Position numbers and translations under genes: made by a program. Shown here one piece after another: positions 36,661 to 47,764 of a stretch of 64,000 nucleotides of DNA. The notes below the pieces were generated by a model. It saw nothing but the letters and a program-made list of their open reading frames with translations, was not told the DNA's origin and ran no database searches. Source of the DNA: Candidatus Faecalibacterium gallistercoris (GTDB lineage: Bacteria; Bacillota; Clostridia; Oscillospirales; Ruminococcaceae); NCBI GenBank assembly GCA_019116585.1, contig DXBJ01000029.1, positions 1-64,000 of the forward strand. The letters run 5' to 3'. Position 1 is the first letter of the stretch. Every line of letters begins with the position of its first letter.

Positions 36661-37581
36661 ATGGCAAGCATCATCAAGGCAGAGCACCTTTCCTATGTAT
36701 ACAATCCCGGGATGCCCGGCGCGGTGACGGCGCTGGACGACGTCAGCTTCGAGGTGGAAGAAGGGGATTTCGTGGGCATCATCGGGGCCACCGGCTCGGG
36801 CAAAAGCACCCTGATCGGCCACATGAACGGCCTGAACAAGCCCACCAGCGGCAAGATCTTCATCGACGGCCGGGACGTCTGGGCGGACCCGTCCAAGATC
36901 CGGGACTTCCGGTTTTTGACGGGGCTGGTGTTCCAGTATCCCGAGTACCAGCTGTTCGAGGAGACCTGCTATAAAGACATCGCCTTCGGCCCCAGAAACA
37001 TGGGCCTGGAGGAAAAGGAGATCGACCGCCGCGTCCGGGAAGCGGCCCGCTTTGTGGGCCTGGACGAGGCGCTGCTCTCCCGCAGCCCCTTCGAGCTGTC
37101 GGGCGGGCAGAAGCGCCGGGTGGCGGTGGCGGGCGTCATGGCCATGGAGCCCCGCATCCTGGTGCTGGACGAGCCCGCCGCCGGCCTGGACCCCGAAGGC
37201 CGGGACAGCATCCTCTCGGCCATCAAGCGGTACCACAAGGACACCGGCACCACCGTGCTGCTGGTGAGCCACAGCATGGAGGACATCGCCCGCTACGCCG
37301 ACAAGGTGCTGGTGATGGCCCAGAAGCACGTGGCCATGTACGACACGGTGGAGCGGGTGTTCGCCCGCGCCGAAGAGCTGCTGGCCCTGGGGCTGTCGGT
37401 GCCCCAGGTGACCAAGATCTTCCTCAAACTGCGGGAGATGGGCATCGACGTCCCGGCGGACGTCTACACCATCCCCTATGCGGTGAAAAAGATCGTGGAA
37501 GCCAAGGCCCGCCGGGACGCAGGGGAGAGCCTGACCCTGCCCCGTCCGGCCGGGGAGAAGGAAGGAGGCGCAGGCGTATGA
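36661..37581 (+). CDS. ecfA2: Energy-coupling factor transporter ATPase 2
   Basis: GATGSGKSTLIGHMNGL; LSGGQKRRVAVAG; start MASIIKAEHLSYVYNPG. Confidence 0.92.
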   Translation: MASIIKAEHLSYVYNPGMPGAVTALDDVSFEVEEGDFVGIIGATGSGKSTLIGHMNGLNKPTSGKIFIDGRDVWADPSKIRDFRFLTGLVFQYPEYQLFEETCYKDIAFGPRNMGLEEKEIDRRVREAARFVGLDEALLSRSPFELSGGQKRRVAVAGVMAMEPRILVLDEPAAGLDPEGRDSILSAIKRYHKDTGTTVLLVSHSMEDIARYADKVLVMAQKHVAMYDTVERVFARAEELLALGLSVPQVTKIFLKLREMGIDVPADVYTIPYAVKKIVEAKARRDAGESLTLPRPAGEKEGGAGV

Positions 37582-38393
37582 TCCGTGACATCACCATCGG
37601 CCAGCACTTCCCGGGGGACAGCCTGGTCCACCGCTTTGACCCGCGGCTCAAGCTGGTCCTGACCATCGCCTATATCGCGGTGCTGTTCGCTGCGTCCAAC
37701 CCGCTGGGGCTGGCCCTGTCGGTCCTGTTCCTGGGGGCGATGTACGGCGTGGCCAGGATCCCCCTCAAGATGATCGGGCGCAGCCTCAAGCCGATCCTGC
37801 CCATCATCCTGTTCACCGCCGTGCTGAACGTGTTTTTTGTCAGCGGCGAGGGCGAGCCCCTGTTCCGCTGGAGCTTTCTCACCATCTACGCCGAGGGCGT
37901 CCGGTATGCCGTCATCATGGGCGTCCGGGTGGCGGCCCTGATCGCGGGGACAAGCCTTTTGACCTACACCACCAGCCCCATCGTCCTGACCGACGCCATC
38001 GAGGCGCTGCTGCGCCCCCTGAACAAGCTGCACTTCCCGGTGCACGAGCTGGCCATGATGATGAGCATCGCCCTGCGGTTCATCCCCACCCTGATCGAGG
38101 AGACCGACAAGATCATGAACGCCCAGAAGGCCCGCGGCGCCATGCTGGACACCGGCAAGCTGACCGAGCGGGTCAAGGCGCTGGTGCCGGTGCTGATCCC
38201 GCTGTTCATCTCGGCGTTCCGCCGGGCGGACGAGCTGGCCATGGCCATGGAGTGCCGCTGCTACCGCGGGGGCGAGGGCCGCACCCGCCTCAAGGTGCTG
38301 CGCTGCTGCGGGCAGGACTACATCGACCTTGCCTTCTGCATCGTGTGCTTTGGGGTGATCCTGGCCTCGCGGCTGGTGTTCCCCAACTATTAA
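37578..38393 (+). CDS. ecfT: Energy-coupling factor transporter transmembrane protein EcfT
   Basis: HRFDPRLKLVLTIAYI; downstream of ecfA1A2. Confidence 0.92.
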   Translation: MIRDITIGQHFPGDSLVHRFDPRLKLVLTIAYIAVLFAASNPLGLALSVLFLGAMYGVARIPLKMIGRSLKPILPIILFTAVLNVFFVSGEGEPLFRWSFLTIYAEGVRYAVIMGVRVAALIAGTSLLTYTTSPIVLTDAIEALLRPLNKLHFPVHELAMMMSIALRFIPTLIEETDKIMNAQKARGAMLDTGKLTERVKALVPVLIPLFISAFRRADELAMAMECRCYRGGEGRTRLKVLRCCGQDYIDLAFCIVCFGVILASRLVFPNY

Positions 38394-38454
38394 AAAGAAG
38401 GCTGGACTGTCAGCCATGCTGAGACATTTGCACCCGGGCGCCTGGCCCCGGGGC

Positions 38455-38495
38455 GTCCCGGCCGTCCGCACCCACCGGCCGGCCGGGACTTTTTC
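38455..38495 (+). terminator. Rho-independent terminator
   Basis: GTCCCGGCCG...CGGCCGGGAC followed by TTTTT. Confidence 0.75.
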
Positions 38496-38558
38496 TGACT
38501 ATGGCATTTTTCACATTTTCGCCCTATTTGTATGCTATTTTGAATGGAGGTGCAGCCT

Positions 38559-39317
38559 GTGACCTGGCTGTTGACCCTGGCCTTTGACGGCACCGAATAC
38601 TGCGGCTTCCAGGTGCAGCCCAACGGGCGCAGCGTGGCCGCCGCGTTCCAGGATGGGCTGGAGGCGGTGATCGGCCGCCGGCCCGACATCAAGGGGTGTA
38701 GCCGCACCGACGCGGGGGTCCATGCGCTGGGCTTCGCCCTCAGCTTTGAGGCGGACCTGCGCATCCCGCCGGAAAAGCTGCCCTTGGCCCTGAACACCAA
38801 ACTGCCCCGGGACATCCGGGTGCTGAGCGCCCGGGTGGTCCCCGACGGGTTCCACGCCCGGTACGCCGCCCACACCAAGACCTACCTCTACCGCATCCGC
38901 AACAGCCCCATCGACTCCCCCTTTGAAGAGCGGTACTACTGCCGCATCCCGGGGCAGCTGGACGTGGAACGGATGCAGCGGGCGGCGGCCCATTTTGTGG
39001 GCACCCACGATTTTCTGGCCCTGTGCGCGGCCCACAGCTCGGCGGCGGCCCACGGGGACACCGTCCGCACCATCACGGCCTGCGGGGCGGAGCGCCATGG
39101 GGACACGGTGGAGATCACCGTGACGGCGGACGGCTACCTGTACAACATGGTGCGCATCCTGGCGGGCACCCTGTGCGAAGCCGGGGCGGGCCGGCTGGAC
39201 CCTGAGGCCGTGCCGGCCATCCTGGCCAGCCGGGACCGGCGCCTGGCCGGCCCCACCCTGCCGGCCAAGGGCCTGTTTTTGCACCATGTGGATTACGGAA
39301 AGGAAGCAGAGGGATGA
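38559..39317 (+). CDS. truA: tRNA pseudouridine(38-40) synthase TruA
   Basis: GCSRTDAGVHALGFALSF; GTG start after GGAGG. Confidence 0.94.
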   Translation: MTWLLTLAFDGTEYCGFQVQPNGRSVAAAFQDGLEAVIGRRPDIKGCSRTDAGVHALGFALSFEADLRIPPEKLPLALNTKLPRDIRVLSARVVPDGFHARYAAHTKTYLYRIRNSPIDSPFEERYYCRIPGQLDVERMQRAAAHFVGTHDFLALCAAHSSAAAHGDTVRTITACGAERHGDTVEITVTADGYLYNMVRILAGTLCEAGAGRLDPEAVPAILASRDRRLAGPTLPAKGLFLHHVDYGKEAEG

Positions 39318-40543
39318 GAAAGACCGGCCACAGGGCCCGCAGGGAGGAACTGTCTGCGGGCCGGATCGAATACATCGAGGCGGCGCGGCAGCGGCTGCGC
39401 AGCCGCCGGATCCGGCGCACCATGCTGCTGGTGGCGCTGGTGGCGGCGGCGGTGATCTACCTGACCGGGCTGGTCAACACCTCGGTCATGCTGCTGGAAG
39501 ATATGGCCGACACCGTCCGCATCGCCCTGATGCCGGAGCAGGGGTTCCCCCAGCAGACCGGCGCGGGGGTGGTGTACCAGGCCGAGACCCTGGGGGGCAG
39601 CTTTGTGGTGCTGGGGGAGGAAGGCTGCACCGTCTTTTCCAACGGGGGCGGCCGTCTGAACACCGTGGGCACCGGCTATGCCCGCCCCGCCCTGGCGGCG
39701 GGCGGGAACAGCTTTGTGCTGTACAACCGCTCGGGCAGCGAGCTGCGGGTGGAAAGCCGCACCCGCGAGCTGTATACCCGCCAGACCGAGGGGCATATTT
39801 ACCTGTGCGCCCTCAGCGACCGGGGCGAGCTGGCGGTGGTCACCGACGACGTGCGCAAGCTGGCCCTGCTGACCGTCTACGACGCCAACCGCAACGAGCT
39901 GCTGACCTGGAGCACCACCACCGCCGAGGGCGTGCCCCTGCGGATGGATTTTTCCCCCGACGGCACCCAGCTGGCCATCGCGGCGGTCACCGCCCAGGAC
40001 GGCCAGATGGTGACCAACCTCTACCTGCTCAACCTGCGCGCCGGCGAGCCCCAGCTGCTGGCCAGCGAGCCGGGCAGCACCCCCCTGGCTTTGACCTGGT
40101 GCTCCAACGACCGGCTGCTGGCCGTCTGCGACACCCACGCCGCCCTCTACGGGTCGGACGGCAGCGCCCAGGGCCGCTACGATTTCGGCGGCCAGGACGT
40201 GGCCGCCCTCTCGGCAGAAGGGGGCGGGCTGGCGGTGCTGTTCGGCAGCGGGCCGTCCAGCACCGCCCTGCTGCTGGACGGCGGGCTGGGGGTGCAGTAC
40301 ACGGGGCCGGTGCCCAACGCCCACGGCATCGTGCGGGGGAACGGCGCCTTTTACCTGCTGTGCGAGAGCTCGGTGGAGTGCTACGGCCTGGACGGCGCTT
40401 ACCAGTGGAGCTATCCCCTGGACGCCCGGCCCCAGGCCCTGCTGGCCGGGGAGGATCTGTTCGTGTTTGCGGGCAATCTGGTCCAGCGGATCGTCCCGCC
40501 CCAGCCCGAAGAGGCAGGCAGCGGCGGAACGCTGGCACTCTGA
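39314..40543 (+). CDS. Membrane-anchored beta-propeller-like hypothetical protein (DUF5711-like)
   Basis: One N-terminal TM then WD/PQQ-like repeats. Confidence 0.65.
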   Translation: MRKTGHRARREELSAGRIEYIEAARQRLRSRRIRRTMLLVALVAAAVIYLTGLVNTSVMLLEDMADTVRIALMPEQGFPQQTGAGVVYQAETLGGSFVVLGEEGCTVFSNGGGRLNTVGTGYARPALAAGGNSFVLYNRSGSELRVESRTRELYTRQTEGHIYLCALSDRGELAVVTDDVRKLALLTVYDANRNELLTWSTTTAEGVPLRMDFSPDGTQLAIAAVTAQDGQMVTNLYLLNLRAGEPQLLASEPGSTPLALTWCSNDRLLAVCDTHAALYGSDGSAQGRYDFGGQDVAALSAEGGGLAVLFGSGPSSTALLLDGGLGVQYTGPVPNAHGIVRGNGAFYLLCESSVECYGLDGAYQWSYPLDARPQALLAGEDLFVFAGNLVQRIVPPQPEEAGSGGTLAL

Positions 40544-40564
40544 CGCAGTGTCTGATAAAAAATT

Positions 40565-41284
40565 TTGGGTATGTTCATGAATCCGTCATTTGTTTTTGAT
40601 ATGATTTGTACGGCGGTTTGGCTGGGCCTGACCGTGCATTATGCCCGCAAGGGGCTTTTGGCTGCCCTGTGCCAGATCGTGGGCAGCCTGTTCAGCCTGA
40701 TCGGGGCCCAGCAGCTGGCAGCCTGGGGCTCCGGGGCGCTGTTCGACCGCTTTTTCGCGGGCAGCTTCCGGGAGCGGATCGCCGCCGGACTGTCGGCGGG
40801 GGGCGCGGCGGACCTGGGCCTGATCGCCCAGCGGTACGCCGGGTTCCTGCCCGAGAGCGTCCGCCGCCCGGTGGTGGAAGCCTGCGAGCGGGCCCTCGAC
40901 GGCCTGCTGACCGACAACGTGGTCGTCATGGCCGACACCATCGTCCAGGACGTCATCCGGCCGCTGCTGACACCGGTGTTTTCACTGGTGCTGTTTTTTC
41001 TCTGTTTTGCCGGGCTGCGGATGCTCATCAGCCTGCTGGTCACCGTGCTGGGGCTGGTCAACCACCTGCCCCTGGTGGGCACGGTCAACCATCTGCTGGG
41101 GGTCCCGGTGGGGGCGCTGGCGGGGCTGGCCGATGTGTTCCTGCTGCTGTGCGTGGTCTGGGCCCTGATGGTCATCACCGGGGGCAACCTGCCCGGCCTG
41201 AACGAAGCCGCCCTGGGCGGCAGCATATATTATACGATATTCAGCCAGCTGAACCCGTTTATGGGCGCGGGGGCTGTGGGATAG
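40565..41284 (+). CDS. CvpA-family membrane protein
   Basis: 4 TM; colicin V production protein-like layout. Confidence 0.65.
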   Translation: MGMFMNPSFVFDMICTAVWLGLTVHYARKGLLAALCQIVGSLFSLIGAQQLAAWGSGALFDRFFAGSFRERIAAGLSAGGAADLGLIAQRYAGFLPESVRRPVVEACERALDGLLTDNVVVMADTIVQDVIRPLLTPVFSLVLFFLCFAGLRMLISLLVTVLGLVNHLPLVGTVNHLLGVPVGALAGLADVFLLLCVVWALMVITGGNLPGLNEAALGGSIYYTIFSQLNPFMGAGAVG

Positions 41285-41294
41285 GAGGAACGAT

Positions 41295-43604
41295 ATGGTC
41301 TGCATTCGCTGCAAAAAACGGCCTGCCATCATCTTCATCCAGCGGATGGAGAACGGCCAGATGAAGCAGGAGGGCTACTGCCTGCACTGCGCCCGTGAGC
41401 TGCACATCAAGCCGGTGGACGACCTGATGAAGCAGTTCGGGATGTCCGAGCAGGACATGGACAACATGGAAGACCGGATGGAAAGCATGATGGAGGAGAT
41501 GGGCGAGGGGGGCAACCCCTTTGCCGCCCTGATGAAGATGCAGGATGAGGAGAACGGCGGCGCCGGGGAGGAGGACGGCTTCACCCCCGGGGGCAACGCC
41601 ACCTTCCCCCTGAGCATCGCCGGCCAGGAGGGGCAGGGCGGCCCGAACGGGGCCAAAAACGGCAAGGCGGGCAAAAAGCCGCCCCGCCGCAAGTACCTGG
41701 ACACCTACTGCGAGAACCTGACCGCCAAGGCCCGGGACGGCCGCCTGGACGACATCATCGGGCGGGACCGGGAGATCTACCGGACCATCCAGATCCTGTC
41801 CCGGCGGCAGAAGAACAACCCCTGCCTGATCGGCGAGGCCGGCGTGGGCAAGACCGCCATCGCCGAGGGCATCGCCGAGCGCATCGCCCGGGGGCAGGTG
41901 CCGGCCCAGCTGAAGGACAAGGAGATCTATCTGCTGGACCTGACCGCCCTGGTGGCGGGCACCCAGTTCCGCGGGCAGTTCGAGCAGCGGGTCAAGGGCC
42001 TGCTGAACGAGGTGAAGCAGGCGGGCAACGTGATCCTGTTCATCGACGAGATCCACACCATCACCGCCGCCGGCGAGAGCGAGGGCGCCATGAACGCCGG
42101 CAACATCCTCAAGCCCGCCCTCTCCCGCGGGGAGATCCAGGTGATCGGCGCCACCACTTTCTCGGAGTACCGCAAGTATATCGAGAAGGACCAGGCCCTG
42201 GAGCGCCGGTTCCAGCCGGTGCGGGTGGAAGAGCCCAGCATCGCCGACACCATCGCCGTGATGAACGGCATCAAACGCTATTACGAGGCCTACCACCACG
42301 TCCAGGTGCCGGCCGGCGTGGTCCAGGCGGCGGTGACCCTGTCCGAGCGGTACATCACCGACCGCTACCTGCCCGACAAGGCCATCGACCTGCTGGACGA
42401 GGCCTGCGCCAGCTGCAACCTGGCCCACCCCGAGATCTCGGCCTACCTGGAGGCCCGGAAAGAGCTGGACGCCCTCAAGCAGGAGGAGACCGAGATGGAA
42501 TCCGCCAGCACCAACGAGGCCATCGACTACGAGGCGGTGGCCGAGCGCAAGACCCGCATCGCCCAGCTGGAGGCCGAGCTGCCCGCCAAACAGGCCGCCG
42601 CCAGCGAGATCCAGGTGACCATGGACGACCTGGCCCGGGTAATCGAGCTGTGGACCGGCATCCCCGCCGTCAAGATCCGGGAGACCGAGTATGTCCGTCT
42701 GGCCACCCTGGAGGAAGAGCTGAAAAAGAAGGTGATCGGCCAGGACGAGGCCGTCCACCTGGTGGCGCAGGCGGTCAAGCGCAGCCGCGCCGACCTGGCC
42801 GGCCGCCGCCGCCCCGCCAGCTTCATCTTTGTGGGGCCCACCGGCGTGGGCAAGACCGAGCTGGTCAAGCAGCTGGCCGGGCAGCTGTTCAGCGGCCCGG
42901 ACCCCCTGATCCGGCTGGACATGAGCGAATATATGGAGAAATACGCCGTCAGCCGGATGATCGGCTCGCCCCCGGGCTACGTGGGCTATGAGGAGGCCGG
43001 CCAGCTGACCGAGAAGGTCCGCCGCCGCCCCTACAGCGTGGTGCTGTTCGACGAGATCGAAAAGGCCCACCCCGACGTGCTGAACATCCTGCTGCAGATC
43101 CTGGACGAGGGCAAAATCAACGACGCCCAGGGCCGTACGGTGGATTTCTCCAACACGGTCATCTGCATGACCTCCAACGCCGGCTCTTCGGAGCAGGGGA
43201 CCGGGGGCCTGGGCTTCAACAAGAGCGCCGGGGAGATGACCGCCGACAAGACCATGAAGGCCCTGCGCCAGTTCCTGCGGCCCGAGTTTTTGGGCCGTGT
43301 GGATGAGGTCATCGTCTTCCAGCCCCTGGGCAGCGAGACGCTGGAGAAGATCGCCGCCCTCATGCTGGAAGAATACCGCCCCGGCATGGAGGCCAAGGGC
43401 ATCGCCTACCGCTACACCCCCGCGGCCCTCAAGGCCCTGGTGGCCCAGTGCGAGGGGGGCAAGTTCGGCGCGCGGGACCTGCGCCGGATCATCCGCAAGA
43501 CGGTGGAGGACGAGGCTGCCAACCGCATCGTGGACGGCCAGCTGGCCGCCGGCGGCAGCCTGACGGTGGACGCCGGCCCCGACGGCAAGGTGGTCATCCT
43601 GTAA
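41295..43604 (+). CDS. ATP-dependent Clp protease ATP-binding subunit with McsA-like zinc-finger N-terminus
   Basis: CxxC...CxxC N-terminus; two AAA modules ([28 protein letters not shown]). Confidence 0.93.
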   Translation: MVCIRCKKRPAIIFIQRMENGQMKQEGYCLHCARELHIKPVDDLMKQFGMSEQDMDNMEDRMESMMEEMGEGGNPFAALMKMQDEENGGAGEEDGFTPGGNATFPLSIAGQEGQGGPNGAKNGKAGKKPPRRKYLDTYCENLTAKARDGRLDDIIGRDREIYRTIQILSRRQKNNPCLIGEAGVGKTAIAEGIAERIARGQVPAQLKDKEIYLLDLTALVAGTQFRGQFEQRVKGLLNEVKQAGNVILFIDEIHTITAAGESEGAMNAGNILKPALSRGEIQVIGATTFSEYRKYIEKDQALERRFQPVRVEEPSIADTIAVMNGIKRYYEAYHHVQVPAGVVQAAVTLSERYITDRYLPDKAIDLLDEACASCNLAHPEISAYLEARKELDALKQEETEMESASTNEAIDYEAVAERKTRIAQLEAELPAKQAAASEIQVTMDDLARVIELWTGIPAVKIRETEYVRLATLEEELKKKVIGQDEAVHLVAQAVKRSRADLAGRRRPASFIFVGPTGVGKTELVKQLAGQLFSGPDPLIRLDMSEYMEKYAVSRMIGSPPGYVGYEEAGQLTEKVRRRPYSVVLFDEIEKAHPDVLNILLQILDEGKINDAQGRTVDFSNTVICMTSNAGSSEQGTGGLGFNKSAGEMTADKTMKALRQFLRPEFLGRVDEVIVFQPLGSETLEKIAALMLEEYRPGMEAKGIAYRYTPAALKALVAQCEGGKFGARDLRRIIRKTVEDEAANRIVDGQLAAGGSLTVDAGPDGKVVIL

Positions 43605-43885
43605 AATTGGCAAACTGTTCTACAAACAGTCGAAACCCCGCCCGGCCTGCCGGCGCGGGGTCCTAAAGATCGAGCGCTGGGAGCGCGCAGGGCCGTGGGG
43701 CCGGGCGCGCGGCCCGGCGCTCACTTTTGCCCCGGTGCGGCGCGCCGGGAGCGGAAATTTTCCAAAAGCACTTTCCAACAGTAAAGCAAAATGCTATACT
43801 AAAAGAGCGCAGCCGCGGCAAAGGGCCAAAGCTGCCGACAAAAAGTATAGAAACGCGAAATATGTACAGGAGGGAGATTGTTTCT

Positions 43886-45094
43886 TTGACCCAGCTTCTG
43901 ATACGCGCTTTTGTCAAGGACCACCAGAACCGGCAGGACCCTGCCGTCCGGGAGCGCTACGGCCGGCTGGCCGGCATCGTGGGGGTGGTCTGCAACCTGC
44001 TGCTTTTTGCGGGCAAGGTGACGGTGGGCACCTTGTTCGGCTCCATCGCCATCACGGCCGATGCGGTCAACAACCTGTCCGACGCTTCGTCCAGTGTGGT
44101 CAGCCTGGTGGGCTTCAAGCTGGCGGCCAAGGCCCCCGACGCCGAGCATCCCTACGGCCACGCCCGCTACGAATACGTGGCCGGGCTGGCGGTCAGCACC
44201 ATGATCATGGCCATCGGCCTCAGCCTGCTCAAAGAGTCGGTGGTCAAGGTCATCCACCCCGAGCCGGTGGGCTTCAGCCTGCTGACGGTGGGGGTGCTGC
44301 TGGCCTCCATCGCGGTCAAGCTGTGGCTCAGCCGGTTCAACCGCACCGTCGGCCAGGCCATCCACTCCGACACCCTGCTGGCCACCGCCGCCGACAGCCG
44401 CAACGACGTGATCTCCACCGGCGTCGTCCTGCTCTCGGCGGTGCTGTGCAATGCCACCGGTCTGGACGTCATCGACGGCGTCATGGGCGTGGGGGTGGCG
44501 GCCTTCATCCTGTGGTCGGGCTGGGGCCTGGTGCAGGATACCCTCAGCCCCCTGCTGGGGGAGAGCCCTTCCCCCGAGCTGGTGACCGAGCTGGAGAAAA
44601 AAGTCCTGTCCTACCCGCGGGTGCTGGGGGTCCACGACCTGATGGTCCACGACTACGGCCCGGGGCGGCAGTTCGCCTCCCTGCACGTGGAGTTCCCCAC
44701 CGAGGTGGACCCGCTGGACGCCCACGACCTGATCGACAACATCGAGCGGGACGTCCGGGAGGAGATGCACATCCAGCTGACCATCCACTATGACCCCATC
44801 GTCACATCCGACGCCCGGGTGGGGGTGCTGCGGGCCCGCCTGAGCCAGGAGCTGGCCCGGATCGACCCCGCCCTTTCCATCCACGACCTGCGGCTGGTGC
44901 CGGGGCCCACCCACACCAACGTCCTGTTCGACCTGGTGTTCCCGGCGGGGTACCCCGGCGACCAGCAGGCCGTCCGGGCCCGCCTGGAAGAGTTCGTCAC
45001 CGCCCAGGATATGTCCTACATCTGCAAGATCAAGGTGGAACAGAGCTATGTCGCGGCCCAGCCCGCGCCAAGCGCCAAAAAGGGGGAGAACTGA
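43886..45094 (+). CDS. Cation diffusion facilitator family transporter
   Basis: SIAITADAVNNLSDASSSVVSLVGFKLAAKAPDAEHPYGHARYEY; likely TTG start after AGGAGGG. Confidence 0.92.
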   Translation: MTQLLIRAFVKDHQNRQDPAVRERYGRLAGIVGVVCNLLLFAGKVTVGTLFGSIAITADAVNNLSDASSSVVSLVGFKLAAKAPDAEHPYGHARYEYVAGLAVSTMIMAIGLSLLKESVVKVIHPEPVGFSLLTVGVLLASIAVKLWLSRFNRTVGQAIHSDTLLATAADSRNDVISTGVVLLSAVLCNATGLDVIDGVMGVGVAAFILWSGWGLVQDTLSPLLGESPSPELVTELEKKVLSYPRVLGVHDLMVHDYGPGRQFASLHVEFPTEVDPLDAHDLIDNIERDVREEMHIQLTIHYDPIVTSDARVGVLRARLSQELARIDPALSIHDLRLVPGPTHTNVLFDLVFPAGYPGDQQAVRARLEEFVTAQDMSYICKIKVEQSYVAAQPAPSAKKGEN

Positions 45095-46278
45095 TGCTGA
45101 ACGAAACTTACCGCCGGATGCTGGCCAACAAGAGCGTCATCCGGGAGACCGCCGCCTACGGCCAGCGCCGCGCCGCCGAGATCGGCCGGGAGAACGTGTT
45201 CGATTACTCGCTGGGCAACCCCAGCGTGCCCTGCCCGCCGGCCTTCACGGAGGCCATGCAGGACCTGCTGGCCCATGAGGACCCGGTGGCCCTGCACGGC
45301 TACTGCCCCAACCAGGGGGACCCGGGGTTCCGCACGGCGGTGGCCGCCCATCTGCGGGCCCGGTTCGGCCTGCCCTATGAGCAGAAGCATATCTTCCCCA
45401 CCACCGGCGCGGCGGGGGCCATCGCCCACGCCCTGCGGGCCGTCACGGCCCCCGGCGACCAGGTGCTGACCTTTGCCCCCTACTTCCCGGAGTACGGCCC
45501 CTACGTGGCGGGCGCCGGCGCAGAGCTGCGGGTGGTACCCGCCCAGGCCCCGGCCTTCCAGCCCAACCTGGACGCCCTGGAGGCCATGCTGACCCCCGGC
45601 GTCGCCGCCGTCCTCATCAACACCCCCAACAACCCCACCGGCGTGGTCTATTCGGCCGGGACGCTGGCCCGGCTGGCCGACATCCTGGCCCGGAAAAGCG
45701 CCGCCTACGGCCACACCATCTTCCTGGTCAGCGACGAGCCCTACCGGGACATCGTCTTTGACGGGGGGACGGTGCCCTACCCGGCGGCCTTCTACCCCCA
45801 CACCCTGACCTGCTTCTCCTTCTCCAAGAGCCTGAGCCTGCCCGGCGAGCGCCTGGGCTATGTGGCAGTGGCCCCCGGCTGCGAAGGGGAGGAGGTGCTG
45901 GTGGACATGATGGCCCAGATCTCCCGCTTCACCGGCCACAACTGCCCCCCCAGCATCATCCAGAAGGCGGCGGCCCGCTGCCTGGACGTCACCAGCGACC
46001 TGGCGGTCTACGAGGAGAACATGAACCTGCTCTACGACGCTTTGCGGGGGCTGGGCTTTGAGGTGGAGCGCCCGGGCGGGACCTTCTATATCTTCCCCAA
46101 GGCGCTGGAGCCCGACGCCAACGCGTTCTGCCGCAAGGCCCGGGAATTTGACCTGCTGCTGGTGCCCAGCGATACCTTTGGGGTGGAGGGCTATGTCCGG
46201 CTGGCCTACTGCATCGAGACCGAGAAGGTCCGCCGCAGCCTGCCCGCCCTGGAACGGCTGGCGGCTGCCTACAAGTAA
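45094..46278 (+). CDS. PLP-dependent aminotransferase (class I/II)
   Basis: NTPNNPTGVVYS; SFSKSLSLPGERLGYV. Confidence 0.9.
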   Translation: MLNETYRRMLANKSVIRETAAYGQRRAAEIGRENVFDYSLGNPSVPCPPAFTEAMQDLLAHEDPVALHGYCPNQGDPGFRTAVAAHLRARFGLPYEQKHIFPTTGAAGAIAHALRAVTAPGDQVLTFAPYFPEYGPYVAGAGAELRVVPAQAPAFQPNLDALEAMLTPGVAAVLINTPNNPTGVVYSAGTLARLADILARKSAAYGHTIFLVSDEPYRDIVFDGGTVPYPAAFYPHTLTCFSFSKSLSLPGERLGYVAVAPGCEGEEVLVDMMAQISRFTGHNCPPSIIQKAAARCLDVTSDLAVYEENMNLLYDALRGLGFEVERPGGTFYIFPKALEPDANAFCRKAREFDLLLVPSDTFGVEGYVRLAYCIETEKVRRSLPALERLAAAYK

Positions 46279-46330
46279 ACGAACCGTATCATACGGCTTG
46301 TAATATGACAGAGAGGAAAGGGAACTGACC

Positions 46331-47545
46331 ATGGAAAAGATCAAGATGACCACCCCCCTTGTGGAAATGGACGGCGACGAGATGACCCGCATCCTGTGGC
46401 GGAGCATCAAGGAGGAACTGATCCTGCCCTTTGTGGACCTCAAGACCGAGTATTATGACCTGGGCCTGCCCAACCGGGACGCCACCGGCGACCAGGTGAC
46501 GATGGACGCCGCCCTGGCCAACAAGAAGTACGGCGTGTCGGTCAAGTGCGCCACCATCACCCCCAACGCCCAGCGGATGGACGAGTACAAGCTGCACGAG
46601 ATGTGGAAGAGCCCCAACGGCACCATCCGCGCCGTGCTGGACGGCACCGTGTTCCGCGCCCCCATCATGATCGACTGCATCAAGCCGGCGGTCCGCAGCT
46701 GGAAAAAGCCCATCACCATCGCCCGCCACGCCTACGGCGACGTGTACAAGTGCACCGAGTTCCGGGTGCCGGGCCCCGGCCGGGCCGAGCTGCGCTTTAC
46801 CGGCGAGGACGGCTCGAAGCAGGAGGCCGTCATCTACGATTTCGAGTGCCCCGGCGTGCTGCAGGGCTCCTACAACAAGGACAGCTCCATCGCCAGCTTT
46901 GCCCGCAGCTGCTTTGCCTACGCCCTGGACGCCAGGCAGGACCTGTGGTTCGGCGCCAAGGACACCATCTCGAAAAAGTACGACCACACCTTCAAGGACA
47001 TCTTCCAGGAGATCTACGACGCCGAATACAAGGAGCAGTTCGAGGCCGCCGGCATCACCTACTTCTACAGCCTGATCGACGACATCGTGGCCCGGGTCAT
47101 CCGCAGCGAAGGCGGCTTCATCTGGGCCTGCAAGAACTACGACGGCGACGTGATGAGCGATATGGTCTCCACCGCCTTCGGCTCGCTGGCCATGATGACC
47201 AGCGTCCTGGTCAGCCCCGACGGCAAGTATGAGTACGAGGCCGCCCACGGCACCGTCACCCGCCACTATTACCGCTGGCTGAAGGGCGAAAAGACCTCCA
47301 CCAACCCCATGGCCACCATTTTTGCCTGGTCCGGCGCCCTGAAAAAGCGGGGCGAGCTGGACGGCCTGCCCGGCCTGGTGGCCTTTGGCGAGGCGCTGGA
47401 GGCCGCCAGCCTCCAGACCCTGAACGACGGCGTCATGACCAAGGACCTGTGCGCCCTGGCCGAGGGGGTCACCCCCACCGCCGTGGACAGCGAAGCCTTC
47501 ATCCAGGCCATCCGCCAGCGGCTGGAGGCCCGGCTGGGCGCGTAA
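46331..47545 (+). CDS. icd: NADP-dependent isocitrate dehydrogenase (eukaryote-like type)
   Basis: MDGDEMTRILWRSIKEELILPFVDL; GTVFRAPIMIDCIKPAVRSWKKPI. Confidence 0.94.
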   Translation: MEKIKMTTPLVEMDGDEMTRILWRSIKEELILPFVDLKTEYYDLGLPNRDATGDQVTMDAALANKKYGVSVKCATITPNAQRMDEYKLHEMWKSPNGTIRAVLDGTVFRAPIMIDCIKPAVRSWKKPITIARHAYGDVYKCTEFRVPGPGRAELRFTGEDGSKQEAVIYDFECPGVLQGSYNKDSSIASFARSCFAYALDARQDLWFGAKDTISKKYDHTFKDIFQEIYDAEYKEQFEAAGITYFYSLIDDIVARVIRSEGGFIWACKNYDGDVMSDMVSTAFGSLAMMTSVLVSPDGKYEYEAAHGTVTRHYYRWLKGEKTSTNPMATIFAWSGALKKRGELDGLPGLVAFGEALEAASLQTLNDGVMTKDLCALAEGVTPTAVDSEAFIQAIRQRLEARLGA

Positions 47546-47584
47546 GGCCCGGCCTGCGAAACCACTCGATCCTGCCTTTGTTTT

Positions 47585-47621
47585 GTCCCGCCCGGCGCAG
47601 AACGCCCGGCGGGACTTTTTT
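47585..47621 (+). terminator. Rho-independent terminator after icd
   Basis: GTCCCGCC...GGCGGGAC followed by TTTTTT. Confidence 0.8.
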
Positions 47622-47630
47622 GCAAAATTC

Positions 47631-47659
47631 TTGCCTTTGGCAAACTTTTCAGGTACAAT
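47631..47659 (+). promoter_or_regulatory. Promoter for the gltD-like/hydA operon
   Basis: TTGCCT - 17 bp - TACAAT. Confidence 0.55.
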
Positions 47660-47764
47660 AAATGTGGCTGTCAAAATACACGATAAGATTTCGTCCGATC
47701 GGCATGATTTTGACCGAAAGAGAGAAAAGACTGCAAATTCCTTTAGGATAGGAGGACAAGACCT

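Noticed and set aside
41295-41400. Zinc-finger N-terminus on the Clp ATPase as a novel fusion
   Set aside because: McsA-like CxxC N-termini on Clp ATPases are, to my knowledge, common in Clostridia; annotated but not reported as novel.
41259-43613. 784-aa minus-strand ORF antisense to the Clp ATPase
   Set aside because: Shadow ORF; H/G/V/L-rich low-complexity translation.
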